Assembly: GCA_029204225.1 (NCBI GenBank)
Contig: CM055106.1
Span: 44,585,313 to 44,649,312, forward strand
Origin: Diphasiastrum complanatum
Taxonomy: Eukaryota; Streptophyta; Lycopodiopsida; Lycopodiales; Lycopodiaceae
Reading direction: 5' to 3'
Length of the DNA stretch: 64,000 nucleotides
Both the position numbers and the translations under genes were made by a program. Of this stretch, positions 1-11,395 are shown one piece after another. Positions within the stretch are counted from its first letter, which is position 1; each line of letters begins with the position of its first letter. Below the pieces are notes generated by a model, which did not search any database, was not told where the DNA came from, and worked only from the letters and a program-made list of their open reading frames with translations.

Positions 1-259
1 AGAATCACTGTGTTATTGTACATTGGGTCCTATCAGTTGATAAGGACAGTTGGCCTTGCCATGAGGCAAGTTGACGAGACACGCATCCCGTCAACGACAA
101 CCTGGTTCATGCATGGGTTGCTTGAGTCAACAACTATATGTATAGTGTAAATTCATTTTGAGAAATACAGTTGCTATGTGTGCTTGCTGTGAAGAGTGTT
201 TTTCTGTCTGTGTTACTATGTAGCATGATTTGTGTTTCTGTTTGAAGCAAATTTTAAGT
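1..259 (+). repeat. 3' part of the 5' LTR of Copia-1
   Basis: This stretch lies directly before a primer-binding site, so it is the downstream part of a 5' LTR that begins outside the window. A TATA-like run (ctatatgtatag) occurs near 134-145 and the final 100 bases are T/G-rich, as in R-U5 regions. The exact LTR end is not certain because no clear terminal CA sits right at the primer site. No second copy of this LTR was seen in the window. Confidence 0.6.
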
Positions 260-272
260 TGGTATCAGAGCC
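260..272 (+). other. Primer-binding site of Copia-1 (initiator tRNA-Met type)
   Basis: The sequence TGGTATCAGAGCC matches the complement of the 3' end of plant initiator tRNA-Met, the usual minus-strand primer of Ty1/copia elements. It marks the start of the internal region of Copia-1. Confidence 0.85.
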
Positions 273-1512
273 GTACAGGGGAGTGTACACAGTACAGCAA
301 TGCTGTTGAAGAGAGCTTCGGGAGAACTGTCTTCTAAGAGTTGGGGGTTTACGGCGGGTTGTAGACGGAAAGTGAAGCACTGGTGCATAGATTTTAGCAC
401 ACAGAAGCTTGGTAAGCTTGAGATTGTGTAAGGATTCAGTGACAAGATTGGTCAGTAGAATCTACAAAGCAGAATTCTGAAAAATTCCGTAGTGGAGTTG
501 CTCGGTGTTTGCAATCAGTGTGAATTCAAACGGACACCGTTTGACAAATGGATTGAAGCATTAGCTTTTTAGTAGTAGGGCAACCTCTAAGCAGTTGATT
601 TGGCTAGCCAGAGAGCTGTGAAAAAAAAGCCAAGATCAAAGTTGTGAGAAAAACCCTAGCCTAGGGTTTGGAAGCACAAAAGAGAGTTTTTCTCTCTATA
701 CTGATCAGTTTTTGAAGCTGTAAAAGCCTGCAGAAGGGCGCCCCAGTGAAAGTAGAAAATCCTCAGAGTCCGTGGAGCACCGTGGATCAGCTAAGAAATT
801 GGACCAGTTTATAGCCTGCAGCCATAGCTTGCAAGGAGATGGAAAGAAGAGGAGATCTCGTGGGCCTCTCTTAGTTTAGTGTTCTAAGCTGGGCCAGTGA
901 CAGTGCGCGGATCGTCGGATCAGTGTCCATCATGATCAACGATAGAGATCAAACCTCTAGCATTAAATTTGGACCATTGGATCCAAGAGAGCCAGTGGAT
1001 TGTTTTTAAAAGAGCCTTGAAGGGGCCTGAAGGGCGTTGAAAGACAAATCAGGCTTCAGCTTCAATAAAACATTTCATATTGAAAGTTGAGTTGGGTCCA
1101 AATTCACTGAAGTTTGAAGTCTTTTCAAACTAAAGAAATAGTTCAAAAAGCGAAAAACTCCTTAAATCTACCTCCTTTATCCGTTTTGACCCAAACGAAA
1201 GGCTATAACCTCCAAACGAAGGGCACTCGCATTGTACTCACAAATACGGTACAACAACACAAAGTGATTGCAGCGGAGAAAGTGTTTGGAGTGCACCAAA
1301 AGTGATTTCACCATTCCATTGGGCACGTAGTTGGGAGTTGATGATTGAGTGCATTTCTGAAGGCGACGCTGATTTGGCTTTTAAATTGGGGGAAAAGCGG
1401 GGAGTGGCCTGGTAAGGGAAAAAGTGTAGGTCATTATTTTCAACTTCTGACATCACAGTTGGCCTCGGCATACTGCTTTCAGCCTACGGCAGAAGTTTCA
1501 AGCAGTTTTGTG

Positions 1513-2340
1513 ATGGCAAACATGGGAGAGTCCATTTTGAGTGAAAGTAGCAAATTGGATGGGATTTCCAACTACGCAGTGTGGAAATTCGAAGTGAAAA
1601 ACATACTGATGGAGAAAGATGTGTGGGAAGTTGTCACAAGTGATGAGAGAAGACCGCCAAATGAAACAGATATCAAAGTGTTCGACAAAAAGATGAGGAA
1701 AGCTTTGACCTTCATTAACTTGTCAGTGAAGGATCACATCATTACCCACATTTGTGATGTTGTTACACCCAGACAGGCATGAGATGTGCTAAAGGAGTAG
1801 TTTGAGCCTAAAATCCATCAAGAATCATGTTTCTGAAGTCAAAGCTGAATAGTGTCCGAATGGAACAAGGAGAGCACATTCAGATGTATATGACTAGAAT
1901 CAAAACAATGGGGGATGAACTACATTCTATTGGTGAGTGCATACGTGATGTGGAGCTCGTGCACAATGCACTGTGCGGCATTGCAGAACCCTATCAGATG
2001 TTTGTGAGCAGAATAGCATCAAGAGAAAGATTGCCAACCTATGAGGAGCTCATAGGAATCTTGATGCAGGAAGAGCAACGGCGAGAAATGGTGAAAACTA
2101 GACGTCAGAATATTGACGATCAGGCACTTGCGACACGCCAAAAAAAAGGCAAGGGCAAGGGCAAGAAGAAGTTTAAACCGCAATTTGCCAAGTCTAAGGA
2201 GGATGAGGGATCTTCCAGTAAGACCAAGAAGAAAGACAAGTGCTTTCGTTTTGGTAAAAAGGGCCATTGGAAGAGTGAATGTTGCAAATTCCTGGCGGAA
2301 CAAGGCAAGGGAAAACCAAAACAAGTAGGTAACCTTGTCG
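1513..2340 (+). pseudogene. Copia-1 gag remnant with zinc knuckle
   Basis: The reading starts MANMGESILSESSKLDG and continues with YAVWKFEVKNILMEKDVW, the classic UBN2-type copia gag opening (small substrate loop followed by W.. F.. K...L). A lysine-rich linker (KKGKGKGKKKFKPQF) precedes a zinc-knuckle region with CFRFGKKGHWKSEC. In copia elements this protein forms the virus-like particle and binds the RNA. The start codon was chosen because it opens the conserved gag N terminus; the DNA upstream is leader. The copy is a fossil and broken. Confidence 0.8.
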
Positions 2341-2389
2341 ATGAGGGTGATATTGAAGATTGTAGCATCTTCATATCTGCATTGTCATC

Positions 2390-3700
2390 TAATCAAGATG
2401 ATCAAGCATGGTATATTGACTCGAGATCCACAAGACACATGACGGGTAACAAGAATTGGTTCAGTAGCTTGAAAGTGTTGGATAATGGAACGTCTGTTTC
2501 ATAAGCAAATGACGATGTGTGCAAGATCAAGGGGATATGCACCGTTTCAATCCAACTACCTGATGTAAAAAACAGGATGATCAGGGAGGTACTTTACGTA
2601 ACAGGTTTGAAGAAAAATCTACTTTCTATTGGAGTCATTACTGATCAAAAGTTGAAAGTAGAATTCGCCCATGATCGTTGCTTTGTGAAGGATGTGAACC
2701 AAAAGTTCAAAGGTATTGCGGTAAGGGAGCCCAATACAAAATTGTACAGGTTGAATGCTACAATCAAGGGGCAACATGGACTCGTATCATCCATTCCATC
2801 GCAAACTGAGTTGTGGCATAAGAGGCTTGGGAAGCCTTAGTTTGATGAGAAAATTGGAGATGGTAACAAGATTGCCTACCATAGAAGACCACTTGAAATT
2901 GATTTGCAAATCATGTGTATATGGGAAGCAGCATCGAGAGAAGTTCAGTAAAGGTGGTGTTGCAAGAGCAAAAAACATCCTGGATTTAATCCACACATAT
3001 TTATGCAGGCCTATGAGGACCATGTCCTTAGGTAAAGCCTTCTATTTCATGACCTTTATTGATGATAGGTCACGTAAGACGTGGATCTACTTCTTGAAGA
3101 AGAAATCAAACGCATTTGACAATCTCAAGAGCTTCAAAACATTGGCCAAAAAATCAGACAGGTAGGAAGATCAAAGTCCTAAGATTAGATTGTGGAGGTG
3201 AGTACAAGACTAATGACTTCAATGATCTTTGTGATCGATGTGGGATTAAAAGACAATTTACACAAGCTCATACTCCTGCTCTCAGTGGTGTAGTTGAGCA
3301 CAAGAATCGTAAGATTGTGGAAAGTGCCAGATCTATGCTAGCTGAGATGAAACTGCCAAAAGATTTTTGGTCAGAAGCATGCATACGGCAATCTATCTTC
3401 AAAATAGAAGTCCTACCATTGCCATACCAAAGATAACACCTAAGGAAACATTCACGAAGAAGAAGCCAAAGGTGAACCATTTGTGAATCTTTGGATTTAA
3501 GGCCTTTGTACACATTCCTAAGGAAGAGAGACGTAAACTTGATGTGAAAGCTATCAAGTGTATATTCCTAGGATATGATGAACGTGTGCAGGGCTATAGA
3601 TGTTTTGATCCAGTGGAAAACAAAATCCATGTAAGCCATGATGTTACCTTTGATGAATCCAAGATGTATGAAGATGAGGATGCTGAGAACATAGAGACAT
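2390..3700 (+). pseudogene. Copia-1 protease and integrase remnant
   Basis: A retropepsin-like segment reads AWYIDSRSTRHMTGNKNWF, close to the copia W-DSGAS-HMT consensus. It is followed by a pre-integrase segment (ELWHKRLGK), then the integrase core with FYFMTFIDDRSRKTWIYF and the LDCGGEYKTNDFNDLC and VEHKNRKIVESARSML blocks around the second D and the E of the D,D-35-E triad. The tail GYDERVQGYRCFDP fits the post-core domain. The role in a live element is polyprotein cleavage and cDNA insertion. This copy is broken. Confidence 0.8.
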
Positions 3701-3799
3701 CCAGTGGAAAAGATAGTATAGTGAGGATACCTCCTGATGATGATCCATTCATTGACCTTCCAAGTGATGAACATGAGACCCACTGCAACTCACATTGGA

Positions 3800-5150
3800 T
3801 GATGTCGCTCCGCTTTCACATTGTCATCTTTGATTGTCACTTTGATCTTTGTTCGCTTGCATAAATCCAAGTGCTTATTGTTGCCAGTCTATATCAAAAA
3901 CTGCTTTCTGCAATCTGCCACAATGTAACTAGAATGTCATATTGTTATAGGTGGTTGACATTCTCAAAATTGGAGAGCTCCCAACATCTTCAAAACTTGC
4001 ATGCTTGAGTGCTTTCCATGTGTCTTCTCTTTTATCACTTGTATCTGCCATTGATGGTTTCGCCTTTGGTTTCTTGGCAGACACTAATTTCTAGGAGGTC
4101 TGTATCCTCCATCAGTGCTTCTAGGTGTTTTCGTGGTTCTTCTCTCAGTTGAAGTTCCGGTCTCAAGAAAGACCTTTGATCTGCAGATTACACAAACTTC
4201 GATATCAGTCTCAAGGGGATGGACTCATCAAAATTGGTGTTAGGAACATATTTGGGTGGAGGGTTTGGTAATGGTAAGAAAACATGAGGAAGGCTTGGTG
4301 AAGGAATTGGTAGTTCTATAGTTGCAGCCTTGGACCCTTGCAATGTCGAGCTTTGACCACTACTAGCTGGGTGAGGAGGTCACTTTATTTGCATGTTCAC
4401 GGTTGTCTTCATCTTTCATTTTCTGCAGCTCTTTCTTTTGATCCGTTACTTTTGGATCTCTTTGAGCTTCATAGGAGGGGATTCAACTATCATTGCTCCA
4501 GAGAGTTTCTTTTGATCAAGATTGATCTGACTCATCTATTGGTTAGGTTTTGTCCTTTCCTCCTCAACTTCTTTGCTTAATTTCTTATGTCTTCTAGTTG
4601 CTTTGCCTGCTTCTTAGATCTTCTTTGGTTGATCAACTATTGTAGGTGGTAGTTGGTCTTCGTAGGACATTTGCAATGATCTATCAGCTGCTTCAGTAAG
4701 ACTATCAAAAACTGGAGATTTCTCAGAAGAACGGTGAAATGATGATAAACAAATAGATGGAAGGTAGAGTGGAGGTGGTGACATTGGTAGATGGTGTGAA
4801 TGGTAGGTATGAGAATGGGCGTAGAAGTATGGCAAGAGGCCAGTTGAAGGAGATTGATTTCCCAATGCTTGTGTTTCCCTTTCCAAAGGATCCTCATCGT
4901 GACTGGAGTACTTTTTCTGATTGAGTCTCTTTGAATTTCCCATCTGTCTTCTTAGCCTTGTCTTTGTCGACTTTGGATTTGTGACCTTGGCTGTCAATCA
5001 TGCTGGTGTTGTTGCTGGCAGCGTAACTACTCCAATGGATCCAAGCAGATCCACTCTCTCCCCTCGAAGAAAATTTGTAGGTTGGGATGTTGTTGCTGGT
5101 AATTGTTCATGCTCAAGATTGGAGTCGGCGTCTGGAACACGTAGTTGAGA
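3800..5150 (-). pseudogene. Degraded accessory-ORF remnant, gypsy-associated (weak)
   Basis: On the minus strand this region carries a Pro/Ser/His-rich stretch (SPPPLYLPSICLSSFHRS) followed by VFDSLTEAADRSLQMSYE. The same arrangement, a Pro-rich tract followed by LTEAAKRSM, occurs in the Gypsy-3 accessory ORF near 46.4 kb on the minus strand. I therefore read it as an old copy of that accessory ORF. Similarity outside the short match is not convincing by eye, so this is an inference. It is far more degraded than the other copies. Confidence 0.4.
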
Positions 5151-5599
5151 CACGTTGATGAGATGCAGGAATCAACTCTACCGTGACAACGATTTCTCAA
5201 AGTTTCAGTATGCTCAAAAATTGTAAACTCTATGCAACGTGATCTGAAGGTGGATAAATGAATGAAAATGTGTTCTTGAGATGCTCTACGGAAGAGTCTC
5301 GTGCAGTATGTGATTCTCAATGCAAAAATCAATATCACACTAGGAATGAAGAGCAACAAGGAATTAAACAAACTTTATAGAGAGTGGGAACTGTATAGCA
5401 CTTGTCAAACAAAACTTGCATTCATTAACATTGATGATTTACCTTGGTCATTTGTTTTGTAGAGTAATGTGACTGACTCTAACATGCCACTGTCAAAACA
5501 AGGCAGGGTTGGTGACACTAAAATCTACCATCATTGATAGCAGATGTTGTAAGATATAGCTTGAGATGCAGGTATAGTTAAGGTACTATGTCTTGAGGA

Positions 5600-6480
5600 C
5601 CTCTCTGAGCAAGAGATTCAGAACCGAATCTCTATCTGGATTTTCGATTCCTCGATGTATTGGTATCGGCACATTGGAAATCTTATGAGCGTGGGAAAAG
5701 ACAAATAGATTTGAGGTTGTAGAAGGGGAGAAAAATTGTCAATTCCCTGTAGAGGTTGCTCTTGGTTGGACATTATAGCAGATGACGGAATATTGGTTTC
5801 ACTTTCTTTCGACAAGGACTCATTTTAGATTAGTGTCTTTTGCATTTTGGAGCTAGGGTATTGTGCGGTAATGTAGAAGTTTGTAAGAAACTTCTCAAGT
5901 GAGCAGCAAGTTTAACTGTTAGTTGCTATTGTGCTCATGTTATGTTGTCATGAGGATCCTATCCTGAGTCATAACTAACATGTCGGACAGGTAGGATGTT
6001 GTTGGGTTGTTTTTGGACAATCTTTGAAGCTGTGTTTTCGACACAGTCGGGACACTCAGCATGGTACTTGGTCTTGACTGGACAATCAACCATGAAGTGG
6101 CCGGTTTCACCACAGATGAAACATTTGTTGTTCAATGGCCCTTGTATAACGGCATAGCCATCTTGTATGGCTAATGGTTCTGGACTTTCAGATGGATATT
6201 CGAGATAAGTCAAGGAATGTCTAGACTATGATGGTTGTTCTTCATAATGTTGGACTGTATGTGCGTGAATAGGCTGATATGAAGGACAAGCATCAGCAGG
6301 ATGCATAGCCTGACAGTGTGGACACCATATTGTTTTTCGTCTATAAGGTACATGTGCACGGTTTGGCTGACCAGGCATACTGCTTCAGATAGACTTCAAG
6401 GTTTGAAACTCATTGGAGAGTTTTTCCATCTGTAGTTGATGTTGCTTAGTTCTTGCAATAAAGTCCTTAGCAATGTGACA
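5600..6480 (-). pseudogene. Gypsy gag fragment with zinc knuckle
   Basis: Read on the minus strand, it contains CFICGETGHFMVDCPVKTKY then HAECPDCVE, closely matching the Gypsy-1 gag (CLICGEMGHFMADYKLKDQY, HAECPDCVH) at 28.08-28.17 kb. Both are preceded by L-IQDGYAV/LQDGYAI and followed by a PVRHVS/PARHIS block. Further downstream, EQPLQGIDNFSPLLQ matches Gypsy-1 EQSLQGLEVFSDLLQ. The two fragments therefore belong to the same gypsy family. It lacks LTRs here and is a broken fossil. Confidence 0.8.
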
Positions 6481-6711
6481 AAGCATTGTGTCCACATACC
6501 CTCATAATTTAACATGGAGACAAAAAGCGGGAGATTTTGGACTTCTCCTTAATGAACCCAATAACCCTGATGAACGGTCACACTTCTTGGTTGGTTGATT
6601 ACATACATACACTTGCATATAAAGGTGCATCTAAAGTACCAAGTTCTTGCAATAGAGTCCTTAGCAATGTGACAAAGATTTTGTGTCCACATACCCTCAT
6701 AATTTAACACA
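6449..6711 (+). repeat. Pair of about 66-bp direct repeats
   Basis: The sequence starting agttcttgcaataaagtcct at 6449 recurs from 6642 with a few mismatches, and both copies end in ccctcataatttaaca. About 125 bp of other sequence separate them. This looks like a local duplication beside the gypsy gag fragment. Confidence 0.75.
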
Positions 6712-7199
6712 TTGGCATTTATTTCAGACTTCATATTGCTAGGATCTTTAGAAAGGTGATTATGATGCCATCATCATGTGATAGTATTTTGATCTGACAA
6801 ATAGCTTTAAGAGTAGCTACTCCGAGCACAACTTTACACTGATTGCTCAATGAATATCCCAAAAGAGTTGACTTAAAAAGCAAGATCGTCCCAATGTTGG
6901 TCAAGAGAAACCAACACATTTTGGTCTCTAATCTTAGGAGGGTAATGGCCATGTTTAGCTACTTGAAAAAATCGTGGGTAACAAATCGTTCGGTTTCTTT
7001 ACTCGAAGGCACTTTTGAAAGCAAAAAAGTATAATGCAAATAATGTTTTGTCAGATAATATTCAAGACTTAAGATTGGTGTGCTATTGACTCCATGAAGT
7101 GTCTTATTGTTTGAAAAAGAACAATACCTTATTTGCAGTGGCAAGAAATTTGTCAGCCATGCTTCATGGAAAAGTGCATATTTGGCAAATACATTTTCA

Positions 7200-8445
7200 A
7201 AAATTCAGGCCATGAAGTCTTTTGGGCTGGAGACATAGGTAGCACCTCAGTGTACACCAGACAAGTTTGAGTCTTGAGGTCAAAAGTATAAAAGATAGAT
7301 TAGTATCCTTTTGGCCAGTAGTGATCTAGGTATTCAGTGATGTTGTGGTTTGATGTCATACACCATAGCAAGTGCCTCCCTCTTAGTAGTGGTATAATTC
7401 ATCTCAGCTGGGATCAGTTGTTGACTCAAGAATCGGATAGAATAATCCTTAAAATTCCTCACAAGGTTGCTTCAAGACAACGCTGATGGCGTATTGAAAG
7501 CATCTGTGTGCAAATGAACTTCCTTGGAATAATCTGGTGCTCGTAAAATGGGGGCACTGGCTAAAGCATGTTTGAGGTCTTTAAATGCAAGGCCATGTTC
7601 CTCTATCCATTTTGGATCTATGGTTAACCAGTACATCCATCGTGCCTTAATTGCAAAGTCATGTACGTGACAACAATAGTAACTGGCATGGCCCATAAAG
7701 ATCAGGACCTCACGCACGGTCTTAGGGATTGGCATCTCTACAGTTACTCGAACCTTTTCAGGATCAGTAGCAATTCCATTCCAGGATATGATGTGTCATA
7801 GGACAACACCATGGGTAACCCAATCTGACATTTCTCGAGATTTAGAGATAAACCAAACCTTTGGCATTGAATGTATATTTTCTCAAATACAACTAAATGT
7901 CGAGATGCTTCATAGTGAACTCCTAGGTCATCTAAGTAGACTTCTAGCGTGTCTCCTATCAAGTCCAAAAAGGCTACTTGCATGACACATTGGAAGGTGC
8001 TAGGAGCGTTACACAATCCAAAGGGCATCACCTTCCAGCAAAATGTCCCCCATTTCATGGCGAAAGTAGTTTTGTGTTGATCTTCAAGTGCTATTTCAAT
8101 CATATTATGACCGCTAAAGCTGTCTAAGAAGGCATAAACCTCATCTCGAGCTAGATTCTCTAATATGGCTTCTTCGAATGGAATAGGAAAATGGTCACAT
8201 TTAGTGACCGCATTAAGCTTTTTAAAATCTACACAAATTCAAAGCTTTTAGATACAATTACGATCGTGACACCCATTCTCTATGTTTGACCTCATAGATG
8301 AATCCGGCCTCCACTAGGCATTGATAAATTGGATTACATCTATAGGGATGGAGACTCACCTCTAAATCTATAAGAGGGAGCCATTTCCTTTGTATTGTAT
8401 CATCTTTCATTCTCATTCTAATAAACTCTCTTGGTTTCTCCATCT

Positions 8446-8450
<5 letters not shown>
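7200..8450 (-). pseudogene. Gypsy reverse transcriptase / RNase H fragment
   Basis: On the minus strand the reading begins with YQCLVEAGFIYEVKHREWVS (fingers region), then HKTTFAMKWGTF and VMPFGLCNAPSTFQCVMQ, and the catalytic block is represented by EVYLDDLGVH (YxDD-type). Downstream come the connection-domain signatures VREVLIFMGHASYY (like VRxFLGxxxYYR) and DLKHALASAPIL, then an RNase H start (LHTDAFNT). All are standard Ty3/gypsy pol landmarks. The fragment lies upstream, in minus-strand sense, of a gag fragment, so the two are not collinear parts of one element as they stand. Broken fossil. Confidence 0.85.

Positions 8451-8505
<55 letters not shown>
8449..8505 (+). repeat. (TC)n microsatellite
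   Basis: About 57 bp of nearly pure TC dinucleotides. A second, imperfect TC-rich tract follows at about 8571-8633. Open frames through here coding poly-Ser-Leu come only from the repeat. Confidence 0.95.
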
Positions 8506-8507
<2 letters not shown>

Positions 8508-8509
8508 AT

Positions 8510-9490
8510 ATTGGGATAGAATAGCTTTGGGTAGGCGCTCGAGCCCTCAAAGCCTTTCTCAATCTAGGCATTCTCTCTCTCCCTCTCTCCACTCTCTTTC
8601 TCCTCTCTCCTCTCTTCTCTCTCTCTCTCTCTCGTCTTGCTATGCAGGTGAAGGCGAGGTTGCCACCCCCAACAACGAACCCCTATGCTACATCGACGAC
8701 ACAATAGGGATGTGCTCAGTCAGTGCATTTCATGTGCGCTATGACAAGGCATTAGGAGGCGCATTGCTTGGATGCAGACTTTGACACATTGGATTGTTTG
8801 GAGGTGATCGTTTTGACGCTCTATTGCATGGTTGTGAGCAGTAAAAAAAGTTGAGCCTGCAACCGTCAACTGGGATACATTTGTGAATATATATTGTGAA
8901 TGGACATAATTAGAATGAAAATTTTTCTAAAGTGCTAAAAGATTTTCTAAGAATTATTTGTCATCTTCTTGATTGATATAGCAAATTGTTTGTGATACCT
9001 ACCAAGGCCATCATCACATATTAAGAATATAGAAGACACAAAAATTTGTTTGTAACATGCTATGTGACTCTTCTATGGTCATCATTTATTTGGATATTTA
9101 AAATTGACATGTATGAATTGAGACTATGAATAGTCTTAATTTATTTGAATTTGACTTCAAAGAACATTTGAGAGTATGAAATCTGTAATTACAATAGTAC
9201 TATATAGTATCAATAAATAACTTAAATTCATACACAAGTTATGCACAAAATTAAGCTCTAACATAAATTACACAATATGAAATTAGCAAAAAGCATTATG
9301 ACCATTTGATGCCCACAAGGCAATATTATAGGACTAGCAGTTTGTAGGGGAGCCAAGGTGTCTTGAATTCAAGGTTGAGCAGACACTCATAAATACATTT
9401 AAAAATTAGCGTGTTTAGAGTACAATGAAGTAGTAGGTGCAACAATAGTTAGCATAAAATGATTTGGATAATCACATAGTGGCTAGAACG
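8510..9490. other. No recognisable gene
   Basis: After the TC tract a short open stretch (to about 8785) with near-average base composition has no recognisable domain. From 8880 to 9490 the DNA is AT-rich and shows no coding signal, repeat pair or RNA gene that I can identify. Confidence 0.6.
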
Positions 9491-9496
9491 TCCTCA

Positions 9497-10184
9497 TGTG
9501 AAAAATTGCCTACATTGGCAAATCTAGCCATGTAGAATATTGTACATATTGTCAATATTTCTTGTTAGTCACTTGTATGGCCAAAGTGCCACATGGCAAT
9601 CTATACCTAATGTAGGTTACCACGAGTCAAGAGGAGTGGTTGTGTCCATTTGGTAGTGATTCCTACTTTCTAGGATCTAGACCTTGATTTATGATGAGAT
9701 TTGTACCTACCATGCACCTACCAAGCAGGACTCTAGGATCTAGGCTAGGATTTTCACTTTAGGGCAAGAAAGTTCAGTCTACTTCCTTATTAAATGATGG
9801 ATTTTCACCTAACTTTGCAAAGGAAGTGGCTTTTACTATGTATTTCCATTCTCCATAGTGAGGAGATAGAAACTTTTTGGAGCCTCAAGGAGAAACTCGG
9901 ATTTTCTCTCTTTGTATGATGATAGTGATGATTCCAATGAAACCCAGCTTTGGCACACTTCAAACTCTATCTACAGGCCGTACAGCAGCTTGCTTTTCAC
10001 ACATGTGCACTAAGTTTTAAGTTTTTGATCAATGCTTTGATTGCCTCTACTTGTTTTCTATCAAGCTGCTAAACTAGATCTTGATTTGCTGACTAGTATC
10101 TGATAGATTGTTAATCAAGCACACAATCTACCTTGTGGATCATTCAAAGATCCATTTATGGTCCTTAGAACTGTACTTTCAACA
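9497..10184 (+). repeat. Copia-type LTR remnant
   Basis: The 3' end is set by a decayed primer-binding site directly after the terminal AACA at 10,181-10,184. The start near 9497 (tgtgaaaaattg) is a guess based on the TG...CA rule. The LTR carries CCGTAC followed by CACACATGTG at 9998-10,007, a motif shared with other LTRs in this window. The internal region after it is not recognisable as gag, so this may be a truncated element. Confidence 0.55.
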
Positions 10185-10197
10185 TAGTATCAAAGCC
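10185..10197 (+). other. Decayed tRNA-Met primer-binding site
   Basis: TAGTATCAAAGCC differs from the copia consensus TGGTATCAGAGCC at two positions, both transitions, and directly follows a terminal CA, as expected of an old primer site. Confidence 0.65.
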
Positions 10198-10780
10198 AAG
10201 TACAAGGCTATTAATCAATGTTTAAGACTAATCCAGTTTCAGTAGGTTTTTGGTGCAAAACGCTAGTATTGGAACGGCCAGCTGGTATCCAAGTTTTGGT
10301 GAATGGATTTGATTCCAAACTTTTTATGGATCAAAATCCGTACTGTTCACACATGTGGGCAACTCTGAACTAACATTTAAACACCTATATTCATTGGATC
10401 ACTGTGGTTCTATAGAAAAACTTCATAGTATATTAGTGGCTGAAGAGTGTAGGATGATGCACACCAAGGCAATAATGAATTCTATGTCTCTACAGGGACA
10501 TTCTTTCACACATGGAAACAGACTCCACACATGTGAGATCCTATCAAGCTCAAATAACTTGAGATCTACAAGATACAACAAGCTGGAAGTGATATTTTAA
10601 CACATGCAAGGTATTGCTGGATTGAACCAGCATTTGTTGGCCGTATGGCCTGGTCTGTGGTAGTGATCGCATGAAGAAGATTGTTAATTCGAGGACTTCA
10701 TCTTCTCAAATCTTGGCTTGTTCTTGTTCTTGTTCTTGTTCTTTTCTTTCGTGAAGAGAGCCTTCTCTTGATCACTGCTT
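10198..10780. other. Leader-like DNA of unclear origin, with a hexamer repeat
   Basis: This follows the decayed primer site and should be the leader of that element, but no gag was recognised. It contains two further CACACATGTG motifs (10,348-10,357 and around 10,533). A short (TTCTTG)n run lies at about 10,718-10,748, just before the minus-strand copia gag ends. Confidence 0.5.
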
Positions 10781-10782
10781 CC

Positions 10783-11333
10783 CTATCTTTCATCTCTCAT
10801 CAGTCTCTCATCAGCGACAAGACTGACTACTTTGTCGAATGTCAAATCTGGTAGACTCCGTATGAGCATTCTCAATGGCTGATAGGACGTCGGTAGAGAT
10901 TTCATGAAGTACATCAGCTGTTGTGGTGTTGGGACCTGGTGCTCCTGTCTTGATGCAACGAGTTGAGCAAAGATTGTTCTGATCTTCTCAACGTGCTGAT
11001 CCAACTGGTTGCCATCCCATCATATGGATTGCAGTTGATTGTGAAGGTACATGATTGAAGCTGCAGTCCTCACTTCATACTTCTATTTTGGTAGTCTTCA
11101 ATCTGCATGATTAGATCTTCATTTATGGACGAAACGATGATCGCCATTACGCGCTCATGCTTTTTTATCCATTCAACTCTCCTCAGGTCTCCCTCTGGAG
11201 GCTGCACCTTTGAGAGTTTGGTCACCGACCAGATGCCTTTGCCCTTTAGAAGTGTTTTGATTTTAAATTTCCAGATTCTGTAATTTGCACCATCAAGACT
11301 GATTGCTACTCTTGTTTGAATTGTTGTAGCCAT
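10783..11333 (-). pseudogene. Copia gag remnant (Copia-7)
   Basis: On the minus strand the reading opens MATTIQTRVAISLDGANYRI then WKFKIKTLLKGKGIWSV, the UBN2-type copia gag N terminus, and continues through DQHVEKIRTIFAQLVASRQE, MYFMKSLPTSYQPLRMLI and FDKVVSLVADERLM, which match the middle of the gag domain. The start ATG lies about 60 bases after the primer site on the same strand, so the promoter-proximal order LTR, primer site, gag is kept. The rest of the element is not present downstream. Broken fossil. Confidence 0.85.
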
Positions 11334-11379
11334 ATTGTGTTGTCTAGAAGAATCACTGTTGGGATATCAGTAGTGAAAA

Positions 11380-11395
11380 CCTGACTCTGATACCA
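11380..11395 (-). other. tRNA-Met primer-binding site of Copia-7
   Basis: On the minus strand, TGGTATCAGAGTCAGG directly follows the LTR end (CGACA). This is the standard copia primer site and fixes one LTR edge at 11,396. Confidence 0.85.

Larger units (their letters stand above)
260..3800 (+). mobile_element. Copia-1, Ty1/copia retrotransposon fossil, 3' part missing
   Basis: The order is LTR, primer site, a long leader of about 1.25 kb, gag (from about 1513), zinc knuckle (about 2240), protease (about 2400), pre-integrase domain (about 2800) and integrase (about 2830-3700). RT and RNase H are not seen; near 3.8 kb the plus-strand copia signal ends and minus-strand gypsy-like sequence begins. 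The element is broken in several places and cannot be dated by LTR comparison because only one LTR is in view. The family is clear from the gag-protease-integrase order. Clade within copia is not assigned. Confidence 0.85.

Noticed and set aside
8431-8784. Plus-strand open frame of 117 codons starting in the TC tract
   Set aside because: Half of it is poly-Ser-Leu from the microsatellite and the rest shows no domain or homologue in the window.
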